A stretch of 64,000 nt of DNA from Pseudidiomarina terrestris (GCF_030466405.1 NZ_JAGGJF010000001.1:310001-374000); one strand, 5' to 3'. Counted from the stretch's first letter, positions 9,319 to 18,566 are shown. Numbers and translations are program-made. The notes: generated from the sequence alone by a model not told the origin.

Positions 9319-10005
9319 ATGACACTTAAAGAGCTTGCTATTCAACCCAGTGCCCGTCGTGACGCCCTGACCTTCTGTGTGTTTGGCGTGTTGGTTTTTG
9401 CGGTCACCATGTTTCTATTTTTATCTGGTTTTGAACTTCCACAAGCCGCCTGGGCGATCATGTACATTGCCAGCGCTTCGCTGTTTTTGCTGGGTATTGC
9501 CAAGTTGGTGGAACCTCCGGTAAGTCTGATGATTTCGCCAGCGCAAATTCGCTACGAACATCGCCGCGGCAGCTGGCAGTTTGATTGGGATAACCTGATC
9601 CGCTTCGATATCCCACGTACTCATCGGGGCAATGAACTTGAAGAGCTCCCCTACATTGGCTTTCGTCTGAAAGATATCGAGCCGGTACTCGATACCATTT
9701 CTCCGCGACTCGCCGTGTATCTGGTGAGCGAGCAAAGGCATCTGCTGGTAGCGGCATTGCGCAGAGAGTTGCCGCCAGGGAGCGACTACACCCCCTTTTA
9801 CGACATTCCAACCAGTTATAAAACCAGTAGCGGTAAAGTCTACCGTGGCGTCCAGGCGCTATTTGCAGTGCGTTGTGAGCAACTGCGCGAGCTACTGGGT
9901 TACGACCTGTATGTTCCGGCGAGTGCCCTTGACCGGCCGCTGGATGAATTTTGTCCGTGGTTACAAGAGGTTCAGAGCCACCGACACCAGGTCGACCAGC
10001 GCTAG
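9319..10005 (+). CDS. Two-helix membrane protein, possibly DUF2982 family
   Basis: A 228-residue protein I cannot assign firmly. Two strong hydrophobic segments (about residues 19-37 and 44-61) form a hairpin near the N-terminus. A soluble, mostly cytoplasmic domain follows with Trp, Arg and acidic residues (GSWQFDWDNLIRFDIPR, ELEELPYIGFRL). The layout resembles the DUF2982 family of Vibrio and Alteromonadales, but this is tentative. A clear GGAG precedes the ATG at 9319, and it lies 24 bp after mutH in the same direction. No catalytic motif or signal peptide is visible. Confidence 0.75.
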   Translation: MTLKELAIQPSARRDALTFCVFGVLVFAVTMFLFLSGFELPQAAWAIMYIASASLFLLGIAKLVEPPVSLMISPAQIRYEHRRGSWQFDWDNLIRFDIPRTHRGNELEELPYIGFRLKDIEPVLDTISPRLAVYLVSEQRHLLVAALRRELPPGSDYTPFYDIPTSYKTSSGKVYRGVQALFAVRCEQLRELLGYDLYVPASALDRPLDEFCPWLQEVQSHRHQVDQR

Positions 10006-10077
10006 CGCTTGCTGTTTAGCCGCTACAACTATATTCTGGAGGGTCTAAACTTCTCTTTATTTGGAGCATACTTGCCC

Positions 10078-10524
10078 ATGCAAACACTTGGCTGGCGCGA
10101 ATGGGGTGCACTACCGGACCTTGGCATTGACGCGATTAAGATGAAAGTGGACACAGGTGCCAGAACATCCTGTTTACACGCCTTCAAGCTTGAGCCGTTC
10201 CAACAAAACGGAGAAGACTGGTTACGTATCTGGATCCATCCGGAGCAGGAGTCCATGCGCGAGCATGTCTGTGAGGCGAAAATCCACGACCAGCGCGAAG
10301 TCACCGACTCCGGTGGTCACACCGAACTACGCTACGTCATTAAAAGCAAACTGGTGGTGGGTCAATTTGAGCAAGCTGTCGAACTGACTCTCACCAATCG
10401 TGATAGCATGAAATTCCGCATGTTGCTTGGTCGCCAGGCCATGCGAACTCATTTTTTAGTCGATCCTGACGCGTCTTATCTGTTAGGCACACAGCAACCC
10501 GAGCCAAAAGGAGTCAGCTCATGA
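10078..10524 (+). CDS. rimB: RimB-like retropepsin-fold zinc/aspartyl protease
   Basis: A 148-aa protein with the single aspartyl-protease motif [14 protein letters not shown] (Asp25-Ala28) near its start and [15 protein letters not shown] near its end, the hallmarks of RimB (ATP-dependent zinc protease family). In Pseudomonas RimB works with RimK, regulating the glutamate tail that RimK adds to ribosomal protein S6. The stop overlaps the rimK start (ATGA), supporting that pairing. I chose ATG 10078; a TTG at 10072 is better spaced from GGAG (10062-10065) and would add only two residues. Longer upstream extension is unlikely. Confidence 0.85.
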   Translation: MQTLGWREWGALPDLGIDAIKMKVDTGARTSCLHAFKLEPFQQNGEDWLRIWIHPEQESMREHVCEAKIHDQREVTDSGGHTELRYVIKSKLVVGQFEQAVELTLTNRDSMKFRMLLGRQAMRTHFLVDPDASYLLGTQQPEPKGVSS

Positions 10525-11426
10525 AAATAGCGATATTATCGCGGAACGCAAAACTTTACTCCACGCGTCGTCTGATTGAAGCAGCTGAAGCCCGTGGCCA
10601 CACGGTCGACGTACTTGACCCTTTACGGTGTTACATGGATATCAACGCCCGTGAACCCCTGATTCATATGAAGGGAAAAATTCTACCGACCTATGATGCT
10701 GTGATTCCCCGTATTGGTGCTTCAGTCACCTTCTTCGGTACCGCGGTATTACGCCAGTTTGAGATGATCGGCACTTACCCGTTGAATGAATCTGTGGCCA
10801 TTTCACGTAGCCGCGACAAATTGCGCTCCCTGCAGCTGCTCAGTCGAAAAGGCATCGGCTTACCTATCACTGGCTTTGCAAGTCAGCCTCACGATATTCC
10901 CGATCTGATTGAAATGGTTGGCGGTGCACCTTTGGTCATTAAGTTACTTGAAGGTACGCAAGGCATCGGTGTGGTCCTCGCCGAAACCCGGCAGGCCGCT
11001 GAAAGCGTGATTGAAGCCTTTATGGGACTTAAATCGCACATCATGGTGCAGGAGTTTATTAAAGAAGCCGGCGGTGCCGATATCCGCTGTCTGGTGATCG
11101 GTGACAAAGTCATCGCCGCCATGAAGCGTCAGGCTAAAGCAGGCGAATTCCGTTCCAACCTGCACCGCGGAGGCTCTGCGCGCTTGGTGAAATTGACCCC
11201 GGCAGAACGAGCTACGGCGGTCAAAGCTGCGAAGACCATGGGACTGAATGTTGCTGGTGTCGACATTTTACGTTCCAATCATGGCCCTTTGATTATGGAG
11301 GTGAACTCATCTCCGGGTCTTGAGGGTATTGAAACAGCTACAGAAAAAGACGTGGCCAGTCAAATTATTAGCTTCATTGAAAACAACGCAAAAGCCCATC
11401 GCACACGAACCAAAGGGAAAGGTTAA
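10521..11426 (+). CDS. rimK: Ribosomal protein S6 glutamate ligase (ATP-grasp)
   Basis: RimK adds glutamate residues to the C-terminus of ribosomal protein S6 using ATP. The 301-aa length equals that of E. coli RimK. It begins [21 protein letters not shown] and carries ATP-grasp features: [19 protein letters not shown] (nucleotide-binding Lys and Gly loop), [23 protein letters not shown], and the metal-binding end [16 protein letters not shown]. It overlaps rimB by 4 bp and is followed 2 bp later by a deacylase-family gene, forming a tight three-gene cluster. Confidence 0.95.
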   Translation: MKIAILSRNAKLYSTRRLIEAAEARGHTVDVLDPLRCYMDINAREPLIHMKGKILPTYDAVIPRIGASVTFFGTAVLRQFEMIGTYPLNESVAISRSRDKLRSLQLLSRKGIGLPITGFASQPHDIPDLIEMVGGAPLVIKLLEGTQGIGVVLAETRQAAESVIEAFMGLKSHIMVQEFIKEAGGADIRCLVIGDKVIAAMKRQAKAGEFRSNLHRGGSARLVKLTPAERATAVKAAKTMGLNVAGVDILRSNHGPLIMEVNSSPGLEGIETATEKDVASQIISFIENNAKAHRTRTKGKG

Positions 11427-11428
11427 AG

Positions 11429-12454
11429 GTGAAAAGACCTGCTTCATTTAAGCTGGCGGGACAGAAAATAGTTCCCGGCTCGCGGCATAGTATTAAAGTT
11501 CCCGCCGCTCGCTTATATAACGACACCCCCATGGACCTTCATGCCGAAGTATTTCATGGGGTGAAGCCCGGACCGGTACTTTTAGTCTGCGCTGCTATTC
11601 ATGGTGATGAGCTCAATGGCATCGAAATTTGCCGGCGTTTAATCAGCCAGACGGATCCGCTTGAGCTGACCGGTACCTTGATTGTGGTGCCCGTGGTCAA
11701 CGTATTTGGCTTTATTCAACAGTCTCGCTATTTACCGGATCGGCGTGATTTGAACCGCTGCTTCCCAGGCTCCGAGCGCGGCGCGCTAGGCAGTCGTTTA
11801 GCGTTTTTGTTCAACGAAACTCTGGTGCAAAGCGCAACCCATATCATCGACTTACATACCGGCGCAATTCACCGTAGTAACCTGCCACAGATCCGTGTCG
11901 ATACCGACAATGGGGAGGCGTTAAAAATGGCGCATGCCTTTAACTCTCCGGTGATTCTGCACTCAAAAGAGCGGGACGGCTCCTTGCGCTCGTTGGCAAC
12001 AGAGCTCGGCATCCCTTTGATTCTGTATGAAGCCGGAGAAGCATTGCGCTTTGACTACCCGGCCATTAAGTCAGGTGTGATTGGCGTACAAAACGTCATG
12101 AAGAGTCTGAAAATGCTTAAAGGCCGGCGCACGCGTAAGAAAGTCACCCCGGTCGTAGCGCATCGCAGCGCCTGGATCCGCAATGAGCACGACGGCTTAG
12201 TGATACCTCAGGTGCAGCTGGGGCAGACCATTCAAAAAAGTCAGGTCATCGCAGAGACCGTGAGTCCTCACGGCGATGACTTGCACCCTCTGCGCAGTCC
12301 CTTTAACGGTATTATCATCGGTATCAGTAATATTCCGGTGGCCAATGAGGGCGAAGCCTTGTTTAACGTGGCGCAGTTTGATGAAGATGTGTTCAGCGAT
12401 GCATCCTCCAGTGTTGGTGTTTTCAGCGAAGCCTATGACGGAAAACCGGTATAA
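11429..12454 (+). CDS. Succinylglutamate desuccinylase/aspartoacylase-family zinc deacylase
   Basis: A 341-aa M14-like zinc amidohydrolase. The zinc motif is AAIHGDELNGIE (His58, Glu61), followed by VPVVNVFGF, PDRRDLNRCFPG and DLHTG, where the third zinc ligand is expected. The family removes acyl groups from amino acids, for example N-succinylglutamate or N-acetylaspartate. The true substrate is unknown. The start is a GTG at 11429, 2 bp after rimK, so it is translated in the same operon. A link to glutamate-tail metabolism through RimB and RimK is an inference from position only. The C-terminal domain (from about 240) looks like the beta-barrel seen in these enzymes. Confidence 0.85.
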   Translation: MKRPASFKLAGQKIVPGSRHSIKVPAARLYNDTPMDLHAEVFHGVKPGPVLLVCAAIHGDELNGIEICRRLISQTDPLELTGTLIVVPVVNVFGFIQQSRYLPDRRDLNRCFPGSERGALGSRLAFLFNETLVQSATHIIDLHTGAIHRSNLPQIRVDTDNGEALKMAHAFNSPVILHSKERDGSLRSLATELGIPLILYEAGEALRFDYPAIKSGVIGVQNVMKSLKMLKGRRTRKKVTPVVAHRSAWIRNEHDGLVIPQVQLGQTIQKSQVIAETVSPHGDDLHPLRSPFNGIIIGISNIPVANEGEALFNVAQFDEDVFSDASSSVGVFSEAYDGKPV

Positions 12455-13534
12455 ATGAAGCCTATAAAATCTCTAAGTCCCCCTTCCCAGTTGCTGATCC
12501 GACAGGCGGATCAGATCCGTTGCGAGGCCTTACTGGTGGTCAATCCGCCAGACCATGAGTGGCGTACAGAATTCCCCGTAGCCGGCGGCTGGCACTTGCA
12601 CGCCGGTTGGTTCCATGCCTGGCAGGAGCTCGGCGAGGCGCACCAATTTGGCACAGCGCCACCGCAGCAGCAGTTTGATGCCGCACTGGTGTGGCTACCG
12701 AAAGAGAAAAAGCTGACCGATTATATGCTGCAGCAACTTGCTGCATTGTTACCTAAGGATGCTCCCATCTGGCTGGTCGGCGATAATCGTAGTGGTATTA
12801 AAAGCATTGCCAAACAGATTGAGGGCGCGTTCAGTCCCGCGCAAAAAGTCGCAAATGGTAATCACTCGACCTTACTTGTAACCACCCTGGTGGCGCCGCT
12901 TGAGCAGTGTGAACTTGATGCGTTTCAGCATATTTTCAGCGTTCCACCCAATGCTGGTAACGCAGCTGAAGAGATGACTGCGCCGCTTCAGGTCGCCAGC
13001 CTACCTGGTGTTTTTGCCCATCCTGGCATTGATGCAGGCAGTACCATGTTGCTGCAGCATTTACCAAGGTTTAAACCGGGCTCGGTACTTGATTTTGCTT
13101 GTGGTAATGGCGTGCTTGGTGCGTCACTACAACGCCAGCAACCGGGTTTACAACTGACTTATCTTGACGTCAGCGCTATGGCCCTGGCGGCCTGTGCAAA
13201 AACCCTGGAACTTAATGGCCTCAACGGTGAGCTTATCGCAGCAGATCACCTCAGCGCGGACTTGCCAAAATACAATTATATTGTCAGTCATCCGCCCTTT
13301 CATACCGGGCAGGCAACGGACTATAGTATCGGCCAGCAGTTTTTACGTAATGCACGGGAACATCTGGCTGTGAATGGCGAGCTCTGGCTGGTAGCGAATC
13401 GCTTTCTGCCCTGGCCCGAGCTTATTGAAGCAAGCTTCGGCCATTGTGAACGTATCGCGCAAGACACAAAATTTGCCGTTTACAGAGCCGTTCATAAGGT
13501 TCAACGCGCAGTGAAAAAAGGACGGCGCAGATGA
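12455..13534 (+). CDS. rsmC: 16S rRNA (guanine1207-N2)-methyltransferase
   Basis: RsmC methylates G1207 of 16S rRNA. The 359-aa protein has the family's two-domain plan: a degenerate N-terminal methyltransferase-like domain (about 1-170) and a C-terminal catalytic domain. The SAM motif I is SVLDFACGNGVLGASL (about residues 210-225). The catalytic motif reads SHPPFHTG where E. coli RsmC has SNPPF, so the usual Asn is His. The ending AQDTKFAVYRAVH is RsmC-like. The ATG at 12455 directly follows the previous stop, and the gene overlaps the sensor kinase by 4 bp. Confidence 0.88.
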   Translation: MKPIKSLSPPSQLLIRQADQIRCEALLVVNPPDHEWRTEFPVAGGWHLHAGWFHAWQELGEAHQFGTAPPQQQFDAALVWLPKEKKLTDYMLQQLAALLPKDAPIWLVGDNRSGIKSIAKQIEGAFSPAQKVANGNHSTLLVTTLVAPLEQCELDAFQHIFSVPPNAGNAAEEMTAPLQVASLPGVFAHPGIDAGSTMLLQHLPRFKPGSVLDFACGNGVLGASLQRQQPGLQLTYLDVSAMALAACAKTLELNGLNGELIAADHLSADLPKYNYIVSHPPFHTGQATDYSIGQQFLRNAREHLAVNGELWLVANRFLPWPELIEASFGHCERIAQDTKFAVYRAVHKVQRAVKKGRRR

Positions 13535-15141
13535 TCCGCACTGGCTCCATTCGTCAAGGGATCACTTGGCTAGTGGTCAGTCTTAGCGTACTGCTTTGTG
13601 CGTTTACCGCTCTTGTTCTTAGCTTGATGCACGTCAAACAATTAAACGAAAACGCCGAGCTGCGCACCCAGGACATCGCGAAAGTCGTGGCCGAAGCCAC
13701 CAGTCGTTATTTACTGTTTGACGATGTCGAGGGGCTCAATAATTACTTGCGGTATCTGCAGGCAACGTCGTTTTTACAACACTTGCATGTGTACGAAAGA
13801 AACTCCGTCGCTGACAACCAGCGATTGCGTTATTTCGCCAGTTACAACCGCGAAGGTTTATCCCCCATTCCGGTTCGCACCGAAGTAGTTGAAAGCTTTA
13901 AAGGTGTCCGCAGCAGATCAACCTATATTGAAGCCGTGCAGCCGGTCACCATCGACGGCGAAATACTTGGCTTTGTCTATTTGCGCGGGAGCCGTGCGGG
14001 CATCATTTCAAGCACCTGGAAAACCTTCGCCACCGCCAGTGTCATGGTGGTAGTGGCGGGCCTCTTTGCTTTGCTGGTGTCGATGCGCGTGCGCAGTCGC
14101 TTGATGCGTCAGCTGGACCATTCGGTGGGGATCATCCAGCGCATCAGCCGGCATCGGGATTATTCGATCCAGCTACCGGAGTCCAATTTACTTGAGCTGC
14201 AGCAACTGAGTATTGCCGTGAATACCATGCTCAGTCGGGTGCGGCAACATCTTGAGCGGCAACAACAGGCCGAACGCCAGGCCAATGAGCTGAATACGGA
14301 GCTCGAGCGGCAGGTGCAGCAACGTACAACGGCCCTGCGTGAATCAAATGAAGAGCTCATGGCGACGCTGGAAAAACTTCATCAGTTCCAGCGCCAGCTC
14401 ATTGAGAGCGAGAAAATGTCGTCGCTTGGGGATCTGATTGCAGGTGTTGCCCATGAAATCAACACACCCGTAGGGCTGGTACTCACTTCAACATCCATCT
14501 TGCAGGACAAACTCGATTTGATGCAGGAGAAGTTCGCGAATAACACCATCACCCGCAACGACTTTGAACGTTTCATGCAAGCCAGCGATGATAACCTGGG
14601 ATTAATCCAACGCAATATTGAGCGCACCGCAGACCTTATTAATCAGTTCCGCCAGCTGGCCATGGATCAGTTTGCTGAGGAGGCGCGCGATATTCCGGCT
14701 TATGAGTTCTGCCAGTCAACCATAGCGGCGGTACAAAACCGTATGCCTGAACTGGCCGAAGTCGATGTGGTTATCGATTGTCCGCAAGACCTTCATATTC
14801 ATTGTCGTTCCGGGCCTTTGCTGCATGTGCTGACCCAGTTAGTGCAAAACTCGGCAATTCACGGCTTCGAAGAACGGCTACGGGGCAAGATCACCCTGCA
14901 GATCCAGCGCCTGGACGCCAGTCATGTCGAGCTTCGCTACCACGACGATGGCGCCGGCATCCCGGAACAGCTGGGTCGGCGGGTTTTCGATCCATTTATT
15001 ACCAGTCGTCGTCGCCAGGGATCAACTGGACTAGGATTACACCTGGTCTACAATTTGGTTACTCAGGCACTTGATGGCACCATTGATGTCGAATCAAAAG
15101 CGGGACGTTACACCGAGTTTCGTATAAAAATTACCGCTTAA
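13531..15141 (+). CDS. Membrane sensor histidine kinase
   Basis: A 536-aa two-component sensor. TM1 spans about residues 10-32, a periplasmic sensing domain about 33-165, and TM2 about 167-186. A HAMP-like region and a Gln/Glu-rich coiled coil (about 235-295) lead to the dimerisation helix with the phospho-acceptor His308 in GVAHEINTPVGL. The ATPase domain has LVQNSAIHGF (N box), DDGAGIP (G1) and GSTGLGLHLVYNL (G2). There is no receiver or Hpt domain, so it is not ArcB. It overlaps rsmC by 4 bp and is followed by arcA after 114 bp. Its partner regulator is unknown; ArcA is possible by position, but nothing in the sequence proves it. Confidence 0.92.
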   Translation: MIRTGSIRQGITWLVVSLSVLLCAFTALVLSLMHVKQLNENAELRTQDIAKVVAEATSRYLLFDDVEGLNNYLRYLQATSFLQHLHVYERNSVADNQRLRYFASYNREGLSPIPVRTEVVESFKGVRSRSTYIEAVQPVTIDGEILGFVYLRGSRAGIISSTWKTFATASVMVVVAGLFALLVSMRVRSRLMRQLDHSVGIIQRISRHRDYSIQLPESNLLELQQLSIAVNTMLSRVRQHLERQQQAERQANELNTELERQVQQRTTALRESNEELMATLEKLHQFQRQLIESEKMSSLGDLIAGVAHEINTPVGLVLTSTSILQDKLDLMQEKFANNTITRNDFERFMQASDDNLGLIQRNIERTADLINQFRQLAMDQFAEEARDIPAYEFCQSTIAAVQNRMPELAEVDVVIDCPQDLHIHCRSGPLLHVLTQLVQNSAIHGFEERLRGKITLQIQRLDASHVELRYHDDGAGIPEQLGRRVFDPFITSRRRQGSTGLGLHLVYNLVTQALDGTIDVESKAGRYTEFRIKITA

Positions 15142-15255
15142 CGTAAAAACAGCTTTAAAGGCTTGCAGGAAATATACGCACTTATTAGAATCTCGTGCTA
15201 CACTTTCCAGCACACCAGATTTCAACATATGTTAACGATGAACGGATCAATCAAT

Positions 15256-16011
15256 ATGAGCGCTAGATTACTAATCGTAGAAGATGAAGTCGTCACCCGT
15301 AACACCCTAACCCGGTTGTTTCAGCAGGAAGGCTACGATGTCTACGATGCTGCCGACGGCATGCAAATGCAACGTATTATGGCGCGTCAGCAAGTCGACC
15401 TGGTGATCATGGATGTCAACCTGCCGGGAAAAAGCGGCATTGAGCTTGCGGAGAACTTTCGCGAGAACGAAAATGTAGGTCTGATTTTCTTAACCGGCCG
15501 GGATGCCGAAGAAGATCGTTTACTGGCACTGGAACTCGGTGCTGACGACTACATTATCAAGCCGTATAATCCGAAAGAGCTGCTGATGCGTGTGCGCAAC
15601 CTTTACCGCCGCATTGAAGCCATCAAAAATCAGCAAAAGACCATCGGCCACGACAGTATCGTGTACGAATTCAACAACTGGCGCTTAGAAAGCGACAGCC
15701 GTTGCTTGTTCTCTCCTGATGGCAAAATGTTCCGTTTGCCAAAAAGTGAATACCGGGCAATGGAGCTTTTTCTGACCAACCCGGGCAAAATCCTTGACCG
15801 TGAAACGCTGGTTAAGAAAATGCTGGATCGTGACTTACGCCCCAATGACCGTACCGTTGATGTCGCTATCCGCCGCATCCGTCGTCATTTTGAGGCTGAC
15901 AGCCAGTCGCCAAATCTCATTACCACAATTCATGGCGAAGGCTATCGCTTTGTTGGTGACGTCAATGTCCGCCACCTTGAACAACCTTCACTGAATTCGC
16001 CGAGCGCTTAA
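15256..16011 (+). CDS. arcA: ArcA-like response regulator
   Basis: OmpR-family response regulator of the redox-responsive Arc system. The 251 aa closely follow E. coli ArcA: LLIVEDEVVTRNTLTRLF at the start, phospho-acceptor Asp53 in VIMDVNLPGKSG, and FLTGRDAEEDRLLALELGAD then the switch Lys in YIIKPYNPKEL. The winged-helix domain includes DRTVDVAIRRIRRHFE and TIHGEGYRFVGD. I chose the ATG at 15256, which gives the normal N-terminus; the frame is open further upstream but ArcA does not extend there. Its 3' end overlaps the convergent Hpt gene by 24 bp. No ArcB is seen in the window. Confidence 0.93.
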   Translation: MSARLLIVEDEVVTRNTLTRLFQQEGYDVYDAADGMQMQRIMARQQVDLVIMDVNLPGKSGIELAENFRENENVGLIFLTGRDAEEDRLLALELGADDYIIKPYNPKELLMRVRNLYRRIEAIKNQQKTIGHDSIVYEFNNWRLESDSRCLFSPDGKMFRLPKSEYRAMELFLTNPGKILDRETLVKKMLDRDLRPNDRTVDVAIRRIRRHFEADSQSPNLITTIHGEGYRFVGDVNVRHLEQPSLNSPSA

Positions 16012-16329
16012 CCACGCCTCGATTTGATGTTGGTGCATGGGCAGCTCTGCTGTCCATTGCGCTAACTCTTCCTCAGCTTGCTGCCACTCCCAGTGTTCAC
16101 GTTCAAAACGTTCCATAATATTGGCCAGCTGGCGCAATCCTACCGACCGGCACGCGCCTTTAATGCGGTGCGCCTGATTGCGAAATTCCTTCTCATCGCG
16201 CTTTTGCAGCAACCATTGCATGTGATTCAGATAGCCGCCTATGTTATCCGAAAAGGTCGAATACATATCCTGCACGCCATCGTCACCCATAAGCTCTGCA
16301 TACTGTTCAAGTAGCTTTTTATCTAGCAT
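15988..16329 (-). CDS. hptA: Stand-alone Hpt phosphotransfer protein (HptA-like)
   Basis: A 113-aa histidine phosphotransfer protein with no kinase or receiver domain. The phospho-His is His54 in NQAHRIKGACRSVGLRQL, the classic HxxKG context. That segment and the following acidic helix resemble the Hpt domain at the C-terminus of E. coli ArcB. In Shewanella the separate protein HptA passes phosphate from the hybrid kinase ArcS to ArcA, replacing ArcB. Its convergent 24-bp overlap with arcA fits such a role. The start ATG at 16329 follows AAGGA; an upstream TTG at 16350 is less likely. The family call is strong, the HptA role inferred. Confidence 0.85.
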   Translation of the reverse strand: MLDKKLLEQYAELMGDDGVQDMYSTFSDNIGGYLNHMQWLLQKRDEKEFRNQAHRIKGACRSVGLRQLANIMERFEREHWEWQQAEEELAQWTAELPMHQHQIEAWLSARRIQ

Positions 16330-16499
16330 AACCTGTGTTCCTTGTGCCAAATCGATAGCCCCAATCGAAAATCTTTCCTTCTGTACTGAACCCGATATGG
16401 CAAACTACCGTAATCAGGTTAAATCTAGTATACTATCGCCCCATTTTTGGGAAGTTTGTGTACATTCGTACTCACTGCAATGTTTGGAGCCGTATTCGC

Positions 16500-17438
16500 A
16501 TGCCAATAGCTACACCGACAATGATGCCAGATATCGCCAATCAAACCAAAGCGCAAACTGAAGGCGCGCTTGATTGGGTCGGCATGAGTAACATCGAGAT
16601 GCCATTGGTCGTTGGCGCAGCCAACGAACCAGAGCGTCCAGTTAGCGCGCTGGTCGATGCTTTTGTAAATCTTAAAGATCCAAAAGCCAAAGGCATTCAC
16701 ATGTCGCGACTCTATTTGTTGCTGGAGGATTTATCCAACAATAACGTATTGTCACACCAATCTCTCAGTAAATTACTGCATGACTTTATTGATAGTCATG
16801 AAGGCCTGTCTGATCAAGCTTACGTTAAGTTTAGCTTCGATTATCACTTACGTCGAAAAGCATTGATCAGTAAGAAGCCAGGTTGGAAAGCTTACCCGGT
16901 CACTGTGATTGGACGTTATGACCATGGCAAGCTGTATTTGCAACTCGCCGTTGACGTTCCCTACTCATCGACCTGCCCCTGCTCTGCAGCTTTGGCGCGG
17001 CAATTGATTCAGGATGCCTTTGCCGATCAGTTTGGTACTGATGCAGATGTCGACGCAGAAGTGGTGCACCGCTGGTTAGGCTCGACTCAGGGTATCGTCG
17101 CCACCCCACACAGCCAGCGCTCGATCGCTGAAGTGAAAGTGGTGATGGGCGAACAGATCTCCGAGCTTCCTATTATCGCGCTTATCGATTCGATTGAAGA
17201 CGCGCTGCAGACGCCTGTCCAGGCCGCAGTGAAACGTGAAGATGAGCAAGAGTTTGCGCGGTTGAATGGTCAGAATCTAATGTTCTGTGAAGACGCTGCA
17301 CGGCGCTTACAGCATGCACTAAACCAGCAAACGGCGTTCTCCGATTTCTGGGTACGTGTTAATCATTACGAATCTCTACACGCTCACGATGCAGTCAGCA
17401 TTACTACGAAAGGTGTTCCTGGCGGCTTCCAGGCCTAA
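16500..17438 (+). CDS. folE2: GTP cyclohydrolase FolE2 (type IB)
   Basis: Converts GTP to 7,8-dihydroneopterin triphosphate, the first step of folate (and queuosine) synthesis, by the metal-flexible type IB enzyme rather than zinc-dependent FolE. The 312 aa contain [12 protein letters not shown] at the start of the fold, [18 protein letters not shown], and [19 protein letters not shown] with the metal-site cysteine. I chose the ATG at 16500 with GGAG upstream; a GTG at 16458 would add 14 residues not typical of the family. A Rho-independent terminator follows at 17452-17489. FolE2 is often used under zinc limitation, but I saw no convincing Zur operator. Confidence 0.93.
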   Translation: MPIATPTMMPDIANQTKAQTEGALDWVGMSNIEMPLVVGAANEPERPVSALVDAFVNLKDPKAKGIHMSRLYLLLEDLSNNNVLSHQSLSKLLHDFIDSHEGLSDQAYVKFSFDYHLRRKALISKKPGWKAYPVTVIGRYDHGKLYLQLAVDVPYSSTCPCSAALARQLIQDAFADQFGTDADVDAEVVHRWLGSTQGIVATPHSQRSIAEVKVVMGEQISELPIIALIDSIEDALQTPVQAAVKREDEQEFARLNGQNLMFCEDAARRLQHALNQQTAFSDFWVRVNHYESLHAHDAVSITTKGVPGGFQA

Positions 17439-17451
17439 TTTATCGACCTCT

Positions 17452-17489
17452 AAATCCGGCTGCTGTATACTTAGCGGCCGGATTTTTTT
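17452..17489 (+). terminator. Rho-independent terminator after folE2
   Basis: AAATCCGGC (17452-17460) pairs with GCCGGATTT (17477-17485), followed by a run of T. It starts 14 bp after the folE2 stop and ends 28 bp before the adenosine kinase start, separating the two transcripts. Confidence 0.85.
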
Positions 17490-17516
17490 GTTTTAGAACT
17501 TATACCCGAGTATCGC

Positions 17517-18530
17517 ATGGATTCTATTGATATCGTCGGCATTGGCAATGCGCTGGTCGACCAAGAGTTTGAAGTCACAGACCAGTTTTTACAGCAGCAT
17601 AAAATCGAAAAAGGCATGATGACCTTAATCGAGGACATTGAACAAGAGCGTTTGATTGCCGAGCTCGCCAAACGCGGCGAACTTAAGAAGCAATCAGGTG
17701 GTGGTTCAGCTGCGAACTCTCTGGTGGGCTTCAGCCAGTTTGGCGGCAAAGCTTTCTATTGCTGTAAAGTCGCTGACGACCAGGCAGGACAATTTTACTG
17801 TGACGACATGGAAGAGATCGGTATTACCACCAATACCGGCAGTAAAAAGCATGAAGGTAAGACCGGCCGCTGTCTGGTCATGGTGACGCCTGATGCCGAA
17901 CGGACCATGCGCACCTATCTCGGTATTACTGCGGATCTCAGTATCGCAGAGCTGGATGAAGACGCCATTGCGCGCGCCGAGTATCTCTACATTGAAGGCT
18001 ATCTGGTGACCTCACCTGTGGCCCGTGAAGCCATCGCCCGTGCGAAGGAAGTGGCGCGCGCGAACGGCACCAAGATCGCCATGACCTGCTCGGATCCAGC
18101 CATGGTTAAATACTTCCGCGAGGGTATTGATGAGATCATGGCGGGCGGTGTAGACGTGTTGTTCTGTAATCAGGAAGAAGCACGGATCCTAACCGGCACC
18201 GACGACGTACAAGCGGCACTGCAACACTTGCAGCGCCATGCCAAGCTGGTTGCGATCACCTTAGGCAAGGATGGCGCCTTGGTCGGTGACGGTACGCGCC
18301 AGGTTGCAGTTCCAGGTATCCCGGTAAAAGCCGTCGATACCAACGGTGCTGGTGATATGTTCGCCGGCGCGATGATGTTCGGGCTGACCCGCAAGTACTC
18401 TCTGGCCGCCTGTGGCCTACTTGCCAGCCACGCTGCCGCAGCAGTAGTTGCCAGCTTTGGCCCGCGCTTGAGCCTGGATCAGCAGCAGCAGTTGCTCATC
18501 AAGCTTCAGCATGAGCCGGAATTTAATTAA
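17517..18530 (+). CDS. PfkB-family sugar kinase, probable adenosine kinase
   Basis: A 337-aa ribokinase/PfkB fold kinase. It starts with SIDIVGIGNALVDQEFEVTD, has the substrate-binding GGGSAANSLVGFSQFGGKAFYCC near residue 63, and the PfkB signature VDTNGAGDMFAGAMMFG with the catalytic Asp. Such proteins beside ahcY are usually annotated adenosine kinase. That fits, because SAH hydrolase releases adenosine and is reversible, so phosphorylating adenosine to AMP would pull the reaction. The start of ahcY lies 36 bp downstream. The specificity is inferred from context; other nucleoside or sugar substrates cannot be excluded. Confidence 0.85.
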   Translation: MDSIDIVGIGNALVDQEFEVTDQFLQQHKIEKGMMTLIEDIEQERLIAELAKRGELKKQSGGGSAANSLVGFSQFGGKAFYCCKVADDQAGQFYCDDMEEIGITTNTGSKKHEGKTGRCLVMVTPDAERTMRTYLGITADLSIAELDEDAIARAEYLYIEGYLVTSPVAREAIARAKEVARANGTKIAMTCSDPAMVKYFREGIDEIMAGGVDVLFCNQEEARILTGTDDVQAALQHLQRHAKLVAITLGKDGALVGDGTRQVAVPGIPVKAVDTNGAGDMFAGAMMFGLTRKYSLAACGLLASHAAAAVVASFGPRLSLDQQQQLLIKLQHEPEFN

Positions 18531-18566
18531 ACGACTTAAACGTTGTTCTTAAGCGAGGTTTTAGCT

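Noticed and set aside
16370..16499. Zur operator before folE2
   Set aside because: Only an AT-rich TATACT-like stretch is present; no convincing palindrome of the Zur type, so zinc control is not claimed.
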